The notes: generated by a model not told the origin, from the sequence alone. Shown: positions 18,054 through 27,620, numbered from the stretch's first letter. The stretch is DNA of 32,484 nt from an uncultured archaeon (GCA_937138345.1 CAKZOW010000021.1:1-32484), one strand, 5' to 3'. Program-made: numbers and translations.

Positions 18054-18785
18054 TTAATGTTTGAGTTTTTCTGAAATATAATACTCTAATAAGTCCTTCA
18101 AGTTTACTATGTCTTCAATATTATATTTGATTAATTTTTCTAATGCTTGCAGATCTCCTTGCTTGTATTTTTTCCAAAGCCTTACAGCTTCAAATCCATT
18201 CACATTTGCAACATCTTCTGGTCTTGAAATCCCTAGCTGTAATTCAATATTTTTCAACCCTCCCGAGTGGCCTAATTCTTTAAGTAAAAATCTTAAGTCC
18301 AGGTGAATTACATCATATTTGTAGTTTCCATGATGTTCAATAAAAGGCATATCAAATTGTTTTCCATTAAATGTTACTACAATGTCAAATTCTTTTAGTT
18401 TTTCATATGCTTCATGTAAGTCTTTTCCTTGAATATATACTTTTGGCTCTTCTCCATCATAAATACCAATTGTTGTAATTTGATGAGACCATCTAGATAA
18501 ACCAGTTGTTTCAATATCAACATAAGCAATTTTTCCTAGATCCTTTAGTTTCCAATGCTCCCTTTCTTTGAGTTTATTTTTGAAATAAGAAATGTCTTTT
18601 TCTTCATGTGCTTGCTGAGCAAAAAAAAGTTCTGTTTTTATTTTATCAAGTTTTGATTTTGGAAGGCAATCTAATTCATGATGGTTGTCTAAGAATTGTT
18701 GCCAGTTTTCAATTCCAGCTTCTTTGATTTTTTTCTCTGAAGATTCTGAAATTCCATCTATAAAAGAAAAGGTATTTTGTATCAT
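18054..18785 (-). CDS. RNase H-like 3'-5' exonuclease (YprB/RNase_H_2-like) with N-terminal helix-hairpin-helix
   Basis: IAYVDIETTGLSRWSHQITTIGIY, VVTFNGKQFDMPFI, HLDLRFLLKELGHSGGLKNIE, YNIEDIVNLKDLL. Confidence 0.82.
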   Translation of the reverse strand: MIQNTFSFIDGISESSEKKIKEAGIENWQQFLDNHHELDCLPKSKLDKIKTELFFAQQAHEEKDISYFKNKLKEREHWKLKDLGKIAYVDIETTGLSRWSHQITTIGIYDGEEPKVYIQGKDLHEAYEKLKEFDIVVTFNGKQFDMPFIEHHGNYKYDVIHLDLRFLLKELGHSGGLKNIELQLGISRPEDVANVNGFEAVRLWKKYKQGDLQALEKLIKYNIEDIVNLKDLLEYYISEKLKH

Positions 18786-18844
18786 AGATAATTCTATTAC
18801 TATTGATTTTTAAAGATTAGTTACTCTATGATCTAGATTATTTT

Positions 18845-20074
18845 TTAAAAATTTAATTTATATTTTCTTGTGGAAAAAACCATATATAAATATGCAATGA
18901 AATAGATTACTCCAGTTATTAAAAAACCAGAGTTATAAGTTAAAGTTTCATTAATTATTGCTCCTAATCCTAGACCTAGAATCGCACCTAAAGCAAATAT
19001 TAAATCAGATACGCTCACTACTCTTCCTAAATACCTTTTTTGAGTATTTGTCTGTATTAAGTAAATATATCTGATATATTGAAGGCCTGCAAAAATACCT
19101 ATGATAAAATGGAAAAAAAGGGCAGTATAATAATTATTTTCGAAATTTTTTAGGGAAAAAACAAATAAGAATAAAGTAATTGAACCAAATAAGTAAATAT
19201 ATTTTGTTAACGTTGACTCTCTAATTGATTGAGATAATTTCTTAATTACTGGTGATACAAGTGCTCCTGTTGCTATAAAAAATAATAAAAAACTAAAACT
19301 AGAACCTGGACTCATTCCAATAGATTGCGATATCCTAATTGAAAAATCTGTTGATGATGAAACAAAAAAAGCCGATGCAAAAAAATGAAAAAAAACTATT
19401 CCAATTAAAATTACTTTTAGCTCAATACTGTTTTTTATATAATGAATTCCTTCTTTTAATTCTTTTAATGTTGTAGGTTTTTCTTTTTTTTTCTTTGTAA
19501 TTGTCTCTTGTGTGTATTTTATAAAGACTAAAAGTAATGCTGAAAATAGATATGTAGATGCATCAAAAATTAATGCTACACTTAATGAAAATGCTTCTAT
19601 AAGATATGTTCCAAATAAGAACCCAACTAACAGAGCTATAATTTCTAATGATGCATAAATTTTATTGTAGAAAATGATTTTTTCTTTTGGAACTAAAAAT
19701 GGCATAATGGATTTTTTACAGGGTTCAAACATTGAAGTTAATACTCCAATTAAAAAAACACAACAGTAAAGATAAAGTAGAGAGTCATTGAAAAAAAGTA
19801 AAGATAAAATTAATGTAGCTCTTAAGATATCTGAGAGTATCATTAATTCTTTTTTCTTTTTTTTATCTGCTAATAACCCAAACAAATATCCAAATAAAAA
19901 TAAAGGAGCATATAATGTTGCAATTAAAAATGAAGAATTATATGTTGATTCTGTTGTTCCAATGATTGCAACTGCAATTGAAATAAAAACTGCTAAAGAA
20001 ATTTTATCTCCAATTAATGAAACAAATTGTCCTAAGGTGAGGAAATAAAAGTTCTTTTTTTCGTATTTTTGCAT
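18845..20074 (-). CDS. Major facilitator superfamily transporter
   Basis: Multiple TM segments; FGYLFGLLADKKKKKELMILSD between helices 2 and 3. Confidence 0.85.
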   Translation of the reverse strand: MQKYEKKNFYFLTLGQFVSLIGDKISLAVFISIAVAIIGTTESTYNSSFLIATLYAPLFLFGYLFGLLADKKKKKELMILSDILRATLILSLLFFNDSLLYLYCCVFLIGVLTSMFEPCKKSIMPFLVPKEKIIFYNKIYASLEIIALLVGFLFGTYLIEAFSLSVALIFDASTYLFSALLLVFIKYTQETITKKKKEKPTTLKELKEGIHYIKNSIELKVILIGIVFFHFFASAFFVSSSTDFSIRISQSIGMSPGSSFSFLLFFIATGALVSPVIKKLSQSIRESTLTKYIYLFGSITLFLFVFSLKNFENNYYTALFFHFIIGIFAGLQYIRYIYLIQTNTQKRYLGRVVSVSDLIFALGAILGLGLGAIINETLTYNSGFLITGVIYFIAYLYMVFSTRKYKLNF

Positions 20075-20136
20075 GAATAGAGATATATCATAAAATACGC
20101 ATATAAATGTAGTTATATAACTTTTTACATTGAGAT

Positions 20137-20169
20137 ATAAAAATTAATATGTAATTAATTTCTTATCTC
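20137..20169. repeat. 33-bp direct repeat, copy 1 (echo of thrS 3' end)
   Basis: ATAAAAATTAATATGTAATTAATTTCTTATCTC identical to 20223-20255. Confidence 0.9.
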
Positions 20170-20222
20170 CACTAAACACTAAAGTTCTTGTGCATTTTGC
20201 CAAAGCAAAATGTTTACAAGAG

Positions 20223-20255
20223 ATAAAAATTAATATGTAATTAATTTCTTATCTC
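20223..20255. repeat. 33-bp direct repeat, copy 2 (contains thrS stop codon)
   Basis: Identical to 20137-20169; encodes ...DKKLITY* of ThrRS on the minus strand. Confidence 0.9.
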
Positions 20256-22194
20256 TTTCTTCAGTGATTTTCTCAACAAACTCTTCTAAGGAACAAGTGA
20301 ATTCCTCATTTTTACCGTTTACAAATTTTCTGGATCTTACTGAGACTGTATTGTTTTCAATGTCTTTGTCTCCAAGAACTAGCATGTAATTTGGTTTATC
20401 AACTTCACGAGCCATTGCAATTTTTTTACCAACACCCTCATTTGAAAAATCAGTTTCAACTCTAAATCCTAAATCAAATAATTGGTCTCTTATTTTATTA
20501 CAATACTCTTTGTGTCTATCTGCAACATTAATTATTTTAATTTGAGTGGGTGCAAGCCATAGAGGGAATTTTCCAGCAAAGTGTTCAATCATAATTGCCA
20601 TGAATCTCTCTACTGAACCTAAAACTGCTCTGTGAATCATAACTGGTTGTTCTGGAGTTCCTTTATCTGATTCAAATTTTAACTCAAATCTCTCAGGTAA
20701 ATTGAAATCGAGTTGAATTGTTGGACATTGGTGAACTCTACCTAGACAATCTTTTAATCTAAAGTCAATTTTTGGACCATAGAATGCACCATCACCTTCA
20801 CAAATTTCAAATTCTTTTCCATTTCTTTTAATAGCATCCTCGAGAGCTTTTTCAGCTTTATCCCAAATTTCTTTTGTTCCAATTGCATTCTCTGGTCTAG
20901 TTGAGAGTTCAATTTCATAATCCATTTGAAATACATCTTTATACACATAATCTACAAATTGTAAGACTTTATCGATCTCATCTACAATTTGATCCTCAGT
21001 GCAGAAAATATGAGCGTCATCTTGACAAAACTTTCTCACCCTAGTTAAACCTGAGAGAGCACCCGAGAGCTCATTTCTGTGAAGTGCACCAAAGTCTGCA
21101 ATCCTAAGTGGTAGATCTTTATATGATTTAAATTCATTTTTGAAAATTAAACAATGAGATGGACAATTCATAGGTTTTAGAGAATACTCCTGATCTTCAA
21201 TTTTTAGAGAAAACATATCTTCCGCATATTTTGCAGCATGACCTGAGATTTCCCATAATTTTTTGTTAAACATATTTGGAGTCATTACTTCACGATAATC
21301 TTGTTCTCTATAAATTCCTCTAATAAAATCTTGAAGTTCTCTATAAATTGTATATCCTTTAGGTAGAAAGAATGCCATTCCTGGTGCAAATTCATGATTC
21401 ATGAATAATTTCATTTTTTTACCTAAAATTCTGTGATCTCTTTTTTTTGCTTCTTCAAGCATTGCATAATGTTCTTCCATCTCAGATTTTTTCCAAAATG
21501 CTGACCCATAGATTCTATTTAATTGTTTATTCTCTGCATTTGCTCTCCAGTATGCTTTTGTTACTCTCTCTAGTTTGAATGCTTTAATCATTCCTGTTCT
21601 TGGCAAATGAGGCCCCATGCAAATATCCTTAAATTCTCCTTGAGAGTAAAATTGGAAACCTTTGTCATCTACTTTCCCTTCACCTGCTTCATCTCCTGAG
21701 AGATTTCCTTTTTCAATTCCTTCAATGATTTCTAATTTGTATTCATTATCTTTAAAAAAATCTTTAGCTTCTTGTGCTGAGAGGTATTCTTTTGTAATCT
21801 CAAGATTTTCTTTAATGATTTTTTGCATCTCAACTTCTATTTTTGGGAGATCTTCGTCTTGAAGTGCATCATAATCTACATCATAATAAAAACCATGCTC
21901 AATTGCAGGACCAATTGTGATTTTTGCTTCTGGAAAAACCCTAAGAATTGCTTGTGCAAAAACGTGTGCTGTTGTATGTCTTAAAATGTCTAGAGACTCT
22001 GGTGTTCTGGACGTTATAATTTCTACTTGAGAATCCTCCGTGATGGTTGTGGTTAGATCTAAAAGTTCATTGTTTGCTTTATATGCTATTGCTTGTCTAG
22101 CTAAACCTTCAGAGATTGAACTTGCAATGTCTAAACCGCTTACTTCTTTTTCAAATGTTTTTTGTGTACCATCAGGTAGAGTAATTCTTACCAT
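20230..22194 (-). CDS. thrS: Threonyl-tRNA synthetase, bacterial-type (TGS + SAD editing + catalytic + anticodon domains)
   Basis: TGS MVRITLPDGTQKTFEKEVSGLDIASSIS; RHTTAHVFAQAIL; MNCPSHCLIF; GALHRNELSGALSGLTRVRKFCQDDAHIFC; HRAVLGSVERFMAIMIEHFAGKFPLWLAP. Confidence 0.97.
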   Translation of the reverse strand: MVRITLPDGTQKTFEKEVSGLDIASSISEGLARQAIAYKANNELLDLTTTITEDSQVEIITSRTPESLDILRHTTAHVFAQAILRVFPEAKITIGPAIEHGFYYDVDYDALQDEDLPKIEVEMQKIIKENLEITKEYLSAQEAKDFFKDNEYKLEIIEGIEKGNLSGDEAGEGKVDDKGFQFYSQGEFKDICMGPHLPRTGMIKAFKLERVTKAYWRANAENKQLNRIYGSAFWKKSEMEEHYAMLEEAKKRDHRILGKKMKLFMNHEFAPGMAFFLPKGYTIYRELQDFIRGIYREQDYREVMTPNMFNKKLWEISGHAAKYAEDMFSLKIEDQEYSLKPMNCPSHCLIFKNEFKSYKDLPLRIADFGALHRNELSGALSGLTRVRKFCQDDAHIFCTEDQIVDEIDKVLQFVDYVYKDVFQMDYEIELSTRPENAIGTKEIWDKAEKALEDAIKRNGKEFEICEGDGAFYGPKIDFRLKDCLGRVHQCPTIQLDFNLPERFELKFESDKGTPEQPVMIHRAVLGSVERFMAIMIEHFAGKFPLWLAPTQIKIINVADRHKEYCNKIRDQLFDLGFRVETDFSNEGVGKKIAMAREVDKPNYMLVLGDKDIENNTVSVRSRKFVNGKNEEFTCSLEEFVEKITEERDKKLITY

Positions 22195-22225
22195 AGAATA
22201 GATGAGAGAAAGAGGTTTATAATAA

Positions 22226-22792
22226 TTATGCTACTCTTTTTTCTAATTTGTGTTTTTTTACATAGAATGGTTTTTCAAATTTATTCCCTAATGATACAAA
22301 CAAAGATGATTGAAGTTGTTGTGTCAACTCAAAACTATTTCCTGTTTTAATTAAATGAAGGTAATGTAATAATTTTTTTGAAATTTCTTCAAACGAATCT
22401 AGAGAATTAGTTTTAAAGTAATGTTTCCTTTGAATTAAGCCAAGTTCTGAATCACTAATTAAAACTTTTGTTTTGTTTTCTGGAAATAATTTAGATAATT
22501 TATACTCAAAAGGACTTTTAAATAAAAGAGGTAGAGAAGATTTTTTTGTATCTCGTGTTAGGGCAAGATAAGGAGAAATTGTATGTTGCTCACCAAAATT
22601 TGTTAAGTCTGTACCAAACCTCATTGAAGAAATCATATTTGAACCTTCACATAATCTTCCACATTCATGTAATAGAGAAACTTGAAAATAACGAATATAA
22701 TCCCTTAAATTATCTGAAATATCTATAGTAGGGTGAGATAAACATGATTTTGCTTCCCAAAAAAATTGTTCTGGTTTTCTAACTCTTGCCAT
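22226..22792 (-). CDS. Hypothetical protein (188 aa)
   Basis: ORF in minus-strand gene run; no family recognised. Confidence 0.5.
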   Translation of the reverse strand: MARVRKPEQFFWEAKSCLSHPTIDISDNLRDYIRYFQVSLLHECGRLCEGSNMISSMRFGTDLTNFGEQHTISPYLALTRDTKKSSLPLLFKSPFEYKLSKLFPENKTKVLISDSELGLIQRKHYFKTNSLDSFEEISKKLLHYLHLIKTGNSFELTQQLQSSLFVSLGNKFEKPFYVKKHKLEKRVA

Positions 22793-22838
22793 TAGATGAT
22801 ACTTATGGAATTTAATCTTTTTAAATATTTGGAAAAAC

Positions 22839-23798
22839 TTATTCCTGTTTTTCCATGTGAGATAAACAAATAGATAAATCGTCTAGGAGAGGTGCTTCAA
22901 ATTTGTGCCTTTGATTTTTATATTCAAATTCAATTGAAGTTGCATGTAAAAATTGTCGCTTTAAGATAGGTTCTAATTCTCTATTAATTACTGATTTTCC
23001 ATACATTGTATCTCCTACTATTGGATGTCCAATATGTTTCATATGAACTCTAATTTGGTGCATAACTCCTGTTTTAATTTCTACTTCAACTAATGAGAAG
23101 ATAGTATTGTTGTATTGATATTCTTCTAATACTTTGTAATTTGAATGGGATTGTTTTACCCACTCCGCTTTGTTTTTATTTGCATTTACAACTGATACTT
23201 TTTCTCTTTGATCTTGAGGATTTCTTTGAAGATTAACTTTTATTTCACCACTTGTTTTTGTAAATGAACCCTCGCATAAACAAAGATATTTTTTAATTAC
23301 ATTTCTTTCTCTAAATGCTTGGTTTAAATCTCTTAGAGATGTTTTGTTTTTTGCACATACTAAAATCCCTGATGTGTTTTTATCAATTCTGTGTACATGG
23401 AAATAATTAAATGGAGTTGTATCACTATTTTTATGTTTTAAAAATGCTAAATGTAATGATAATGAGTTTTGATTATCTTGAGACCCCTGAACAATAATGT
23501 TGCTTGGTTTGTTTAATACTAAAAGATCTTGATCTTCAAATATTGTGTCAATATGTAAATTCTTTCTCTCTTGAGGAACATATTGCTCTTCCCTAAGTTT
23601 AATCGTATCTAACCAAACTTTAATGATATCTCCAGTTTTTAGAGTAGAATCATCTTTGATTTTTTTACCATTTAAGGTAATTCTTTTTTCTTTTAGAAAT
23701 TTAATAAGCGAGTTAAAAGGAATATCTAATCTTTTTTTTAGATAGTTTTTTGGTTTAACTCCATTAAATTCATCTTCTATTTTTATTTCATATGGCAT
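22839..23798 (-). CDS. RluA-family pseudouridine synthase with S4-like domain
   Basis: S4-like FLKEKRITLNGKKIKDDSTLKTGDIIKV; LLVLNKPSNIIVQGS; HVHRIDKNTSGILVCAKN; GVMHQIRVHMKHIGHPIVGDTMYG. Confidence 0.93.
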   Translation of the reverse strand: MPYEIKIEDEFNGVKPKNYLKKRLDIPFNSLIKFLKEKRITLNGKKIKDDSTLKTGDIIKVWLDTIKLREEQYVPQERKNLHIDTIFEDQDLLVLNKPSNIIVQGSQDNQNSLSLHLAFLKHKNSDTTPFNYFHVHRIDKNTSGILVCAKNKTSLRDLNQAFRERNVIKKYLCLCEGSFTKTSGEIKVNLQRNPQDQREKVSVVNANKNKAEWVKQSHSNYKVLEEYQYNNTIFSLVEVEIKTGVMHQIRVHMKHIGHPIVGDTMYGKSVINRELEPILKRQFLHATSIEFEYKNQRHKFEAPLLDDLSICLSHMEKQE

Positions 23799-23822
23799 TT
23801 TCTATTTATATAAAATGGCGAC

Positions 23823-23846
23823 CAAAAATGTGTTTTTACATTTTTG
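23823..23846. repeat. Hairpin CAAAAATGT-GTTTTT-ACATTTTTG
   Basis: 9-bp perfect arms; same extended consensus as 24537-24559 in inverted orientation. Confidence 0.65.
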
Positions 23847-23967
23847 AGTATGACATTTTTTAGTTATATCTAGTAAAAAGAATACTTTGTATTTTATAAA
23901 TATGATATTTGTTGAATAAATGTGTTTATTTAGAATTGGAATTATTTATAAATAAGGAAGTTGAGAA

Positions 23968-24441
23968 ATGGATATGGATATTAAAGAAAGAGAAAAAATC
24001 CTAAGAATGGAACTTATGTGTAAATATAGTGAATCTTATTTTGAAAAATATTATCTGTCTCAGGGGTTTTCTGTGTATAAAATCATATACAATACTTCTA
24101 GAGACACTTATAGTTTAAATGAGGAATTTGAGAAAGCATATCATGGTTTTATAAGAGAATACCCTGAGGAAGTAAAAAAATATTTAGGAGATATATTTTA
24201 TAATTCTTCAAAACCTACACCATTATATGGTATTCCTGATTTTGTGTGTATTAAAGGCAAAGAATTATTTTTTTTAGAAGTTAAATCAGGACAGAGCCAT
24301 ATCAATAAAAATCAAAAAGAAATGTGTGAGTCTATTAAAAAAAGTGGGTTTGACATTTATATTTGTAGATGTGATATCTCTGGTGTAGATACTGATTTTT
24401 CTGAAATAAAAATTGTAGGTCAAACTATAACACAATATTAG
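23968..24441 (+). CDS. PD-(D/E)XK nuclease-like protein (VRR-NUC-like)
   Basis: YGIPDFVCIKGKELFFLEVKSGQSHINKNQKEMCESIKKSGFDIYICRC: GxPD ... ExK ... Q arrangement. Confidence 0.7.
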   Translation: MDMDIKEREKILRMELMCKYSESYFEKYYLSQGFSVYKIIYNTSRDTYSLNEEFEKAYHGFIREYPEEVKKYLGDIFYNSSKPTPLYGIPDFVCIKGKELFFLEVKSGQSHINKNQKEMCESIKKSGFDIYICRCDISGVDTDFSEIKIVGQTITQY

Positions 24442-24536
24442 GTAAATAAATGGCCATGTTTTTAGATTTTATTTTCTTAATAGATAATTTTTAAATTTTT
24501 ACAAGGGATTTTTATTTACCCTACCTCAAATATTCT

Positions 24537-24559
24537 CAAAAATGCTCCGATCATTTTTG
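24537..24559. repeat. Hairpin CAAAAATG-CTCCGAT-CATTTTTG
   Basis: 8-bp perfect arms; minus-strand reading matches the 23823 hairpin and its flanks. Confidence 0.65.
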
Positions 24560-24579
24560 GACATCTTAAGTAAAATATT

Positions 24580-25137
24580 TTACCTTAAGTATTCTTTTAA
24601 TCTTTTTTCTGCTGATTCTAATGTTGATTTATTTTGTTCTTGTTGCTTTTCTTTAATTGATGCTGAAGGCAAAACTTCAATGAGGTGTGTAATTACAGCG
24701 TAATAGAGAGGGAAAAGTAAGACAAATATAATTATTGATATAAAATTGTAAAAATAAGGAATATATACCATGATGGTAAAAAACATTAGCATAAATGTTA
24801 TTACTCTAATTCTTCCGTATTTTTTTGCAAATTCTCCGCTCTCAAATCCAGATGCTACTATTGCAAACCCATAGAGGATAATAAATAAAGTAAATAGGAG
24901 TTGAGATACTGTAATATCAATTGCAAATTCTTCTCCTCTTGTACTTATTAATTGAAGCCAGGAAAATGCTGTAAAAATAATTAATGCTCCATTTGAAATT
25001 GCATTACCTAGAGAAGTTCCAAATTCTTCTTGATATTTATCTGTAATAATACCTACAAAAAAAATAGGAATTAAAATCCATAGGATATTACTTTCTTGAA
25101 AAGCGAAAGCTAAATCTGAGATGTGGATTCTTGTCAT
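24580..25137 (-). CDS. Multi-pass membrane protein of unknown function
   Basis: About four to five hydrophobic segments. Confidence 0.65.
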   Translation of the reverse strand: MTRIHISDLAFAFQESNILWILIPIFFVGIITDKYQEEFGTSLGNAISNGALIIFTAFSWLQLISTRGEEFAIDITVSQLLFTLFIILYGFAIVASGFESGEFAKKYGRIRVITFMLMFFTIMVYIPYFYNFISIIIFVLLFPLYYAVITHLIEVLPSASIKEKQQEQNKSTLESAEKRLKEYLR

Positions 25138-25151
25138 TGTTTATGTTTCTT

Positions 25152-25979
25152 TTATAATTGAAAATTATCTTTTTTTTTTAGTTCTTTTTCGTTGTATTGT
25201 TTGAGAAAATCAATTACTTTTTGTGCTTTTTTTCTCATAGTATCATATTGAGATCCTGTTGCTAATGTTGAAGTATTATGCTCTAATTCTTTTGCTAAGG
25301 TGTAGAATTCTTCTATTGTTTTGGAGATCTTTTCTAAGTTTTTGTTTTGTTTAAATGTTTCTTGAAATATTTTTGGCATCTCTTTAGGTGAAGGAGGTAA
25401 TACATTATGAATCATAAGTGTTGCATGTGCTTGGTCAATGATTGCATAATATAGATCCATGAGCGCTTCTTTTATGTGGTAGTTTGATTCATCTAAAAGA
25501 GTTGTAGCTCTTGCAGTATAGTTATCAATACTTTCTTTTGTAGGTCTAATTTTTCCAATTTCTAATAAATACTGCATAGGCTCTACTAAATCTCTATCAA
25601 AAATTGGCATTCCATGTCTTAAGATATTAATGATAATTGGGTCTCCTTTTCTAGACATATCCCAAAAATCTGAGAGATTAACTGTTAAAATATGAAACTT
25701 ATTTGAAATTTCCTCGGATAATCTTTTTGTAATAATTTGGTATGCTTCTTTGAGTTCTGGAGTTACAAACACTGATACATTATTTAAAATAATCATTATG
25801 TCAATGTCTGAGTCTTTATGTAATGTATTTTGTGTATTTGAACCAAAAAGGACAACTGATCTTACTAATTCTCCCATTTCTTCAAGAAGTTTTTTTGTAA
25901 ATGTTCTAGTAGATCTTAAGTTTTCAATATGATATTTTTGCTCATTTTTTGGAAGTGGCTTTTCTTGTTTAAAATCCAT
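25152..25979 (-). CDS. MNT-type nucleotidyltransferase fused to HEPN-like helical domain
   Basis: VVLFGSNTQNTLHKDSDIDIMIIL (GSx10DxD); C-terminal helices YTARATTLLDESNYHIKEALMDLYYAIIDQAHATLMIHN. Confidence 0.75.
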   Translation of the reverse strand: MDFKQEKPLPKNEQKYHIENLRSTRTFTKKLLEEMGELVRSVVLFGSNTQNTLHKDSDIDIMIILNNVSVFVTPELKEAYQIITKRLSEEISNKFHILTVNLSDFWDMSRKGDPIIINILRHGMPIFDRDLVEPMQYLLEIGKIRPTKESIDNYTARATTLLDESNYHIKEALMDLYYAIIDQAHATLMIHNVLPPSPKEMPKIFQETFKQNKNLEKISKTIEEFYTLAKELEHNTSTLATGSQYDTMRKKAQKVIDFLKQYNEKELKKKDNFQL

Positions 25980-25991
25980 TTTTATTTTGTA

Positions 25992-26510
25992 TTAACTCCT
26001 ATTTGCTAATTCCATTTCTGCTTTAGCTAGTTCATTTACAATTTCAAATAATCTTTGATTTACATCCCTTAATTGCTTTACTTCAATGTCTTTTTCAATC
26101 ATTCTCTCTTTTAGAAGATACATTTCAAGTTCAATTGAATGGGTTTTATCTTTCATTGATTTTAATTCAGCATCATAATTTTTTGGTTTAGCTCTTGAAC
26201 TAATTTCATTTGCGACTTCATTATGGTCTTTTTCTAGACTTAAAATGTGCTTTTTTAACTCCTTTAATTCTTGTTTTAAATCTAAAACTTGTTTATCTGT
26301 TGCAGGTAGTTCGTGGATAATTGATTGCTTTGCATCTCTTAGGTGAGTTTGAACTTCATTTGAGAGTGCTTCTACTTGATGTGCTAATTTTTGATGGTGT
26401 GTCATAAATTCATCAAAGTTTTCTCCTATTTTACCCCTCATGAAATTCAGATCTTCTCTCACTCTTCTAAATGCATCACGTACTTTAGAGAGTTCATATG
26501 GTAAATTCAT
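25992..26510 (-). CDS. Coiled-coil protein (172 aa)
   Basis: Heptad-rich helical sequence throughout. Confidence 0.65.
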   Translation of the reverse strand: MNLPYELSKVRDAFRRVREDLNFMRGKIGENFDEFMTHHQKLAHQVEALSNEVQTHLRDAKQSIIHELPATDKQVLDLKQELKELKKHILSLEKDHNEVANEISSRAKPKNYDAELKSMKDKTHSIELEMYLLKERMIEKDIEVKQLRDVNQRLFEIVNELAKAEMELANRS

Positions 26511-26597
26511 AGTTATTTCTTAGAATAAGTATTTTTAAACTAATGGAATTACTTATGAGTTGTGTGAGATTTAGTTTGGAATAAAGAAAAAGGTAAT

Positions 26598-26960
26598 TTA
26601 TATAATTAATAATAAAACTTGATGGAATATAGAGATTTCAAATACAAATAATACTACTTTAAATCCAACATTGTATGTTCTAAATACTGAGTGCTCGTCT
26701 TGAAGAGAAGTGTAAATACTTTGAGCAGTTAAAATAAATGAGAATATTAAAAGAGATCCTGCCCATTTCATAGATTCAATTGAACCCTGAAGTGCTTGAA
26801 TAAATAACACTAATCCACCAACAAATGCTAGAAAAGATAGTGTTAAAATTCCTGGTCTAATAAATGCTCCTTTGATAAGATTTTCTTTTGTAAAATCTTC
26901 TTTGGAAAATTTAGTTCTTACTTTTTCTTTATGTAGAACTGGTTTTTTTGGTTTTTTCAT
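26598..26960 (-). CDS. Small membrane protein
   Basis: Three hydrophobic segments with a lysine-rich N-terminus. Confidence 0.6.
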   Translation of the reverse strand: MKKPKKPVLHKEKVRTKFSKEDFTKENLIKGAFIRPGILTLSFLAFVGGLVLFIQALQGSIESMKWAGSLLIFSFILTAQSIYTSLQDEHSVFRTYNVGFKVVLFVFEISIFHQVLLLII

Positions 26961-27046
26961 AGTTAGTTTAAGAATTTATAATTTATAATATTAATGTGTA
27001 ATGGACAAGGAGAAAAGTATTTAAATTAAATTAAATATACAATAGT

Positions 27047-27616
27047 ATGAAAATTACCTATTCTGTTGAAGAATTAGTTACACAGAGACTTAATTTATTT
27101 GAATCTGGACTTCCTCACAATACTGATGTTTTTTATACTATTTCTACTAGAAATTCAATTACGTTTACTCCTAAAAAAACCTTGATATTATCTGTTTCTG
27201 AGGAAGGAAATTACTGCGATATATTAAATAATAGACAGGAGATAAGAGAATTCTCGTTTGCAGAATATCTTTCCTCATTAAAAACTAAACATGACGATTT
27301 TCTTTCTTCTCCATTATGGGCAGAGTTGATTCCTTCTATTGAAATTAGAAAAAATTATAAGAAATTACATCAAAGGTTTAGAAATAAATTTCTTGAACAA
27401 TATGATTTGCACCCTGAAATTGAGACTGCTACATTTGACAGCAAACAACAAAACTTCACAACTAATCAATCATTATCATCTTTAGTTCTAGGTGTCAATG
27501 CAATGGTCAATGGGGGGATGAAATTATTACATCACAACTCAGAGATATATCCGCCAAATCCAGAAGGACAGCGAAGATTAGCATTAAGGCCAAGTACAAA
27601 AAGTTTTAGAAAATAA
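27047..27616 (+). CDS. Hypothetical protein (189 aa)
   Basis: TATA-like TATTTAAATT about 25-30 nt upstream of ATG; no family recognised. Confidence 0.6.
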   Translation: MKITYSVEELVTQRLNLFESGLPHNTDVFYTISTRNSITFTPKKTLILSVSEEGNYCDILNNRQEIREFSFAEYLSSLKTKHDDFLSSPLWAELIPSIEIRKNYKKLHQRFRNKFLEQYDLHPEIETATFDSKQQNFTTNQSLSSLVLGVNAMVNGGMKLLHHNSEIYPPNPEGQRRLALRPSTKSFRK

Positions 27617-27620
27617 ATAA

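Noticed and set aside
20137-20255. CRISPR-like repeat pair
   Set aside because: Only two copies, one being coding sequence of thrS; no cas genes.
20754-20948. Minus-strand ORF of 64 aa, and + ORFs at 18109, 19788, 21662, 22546, 25750, 11290
   Set aside because: Out-of-frame or antisense ORFs inside supported genes.
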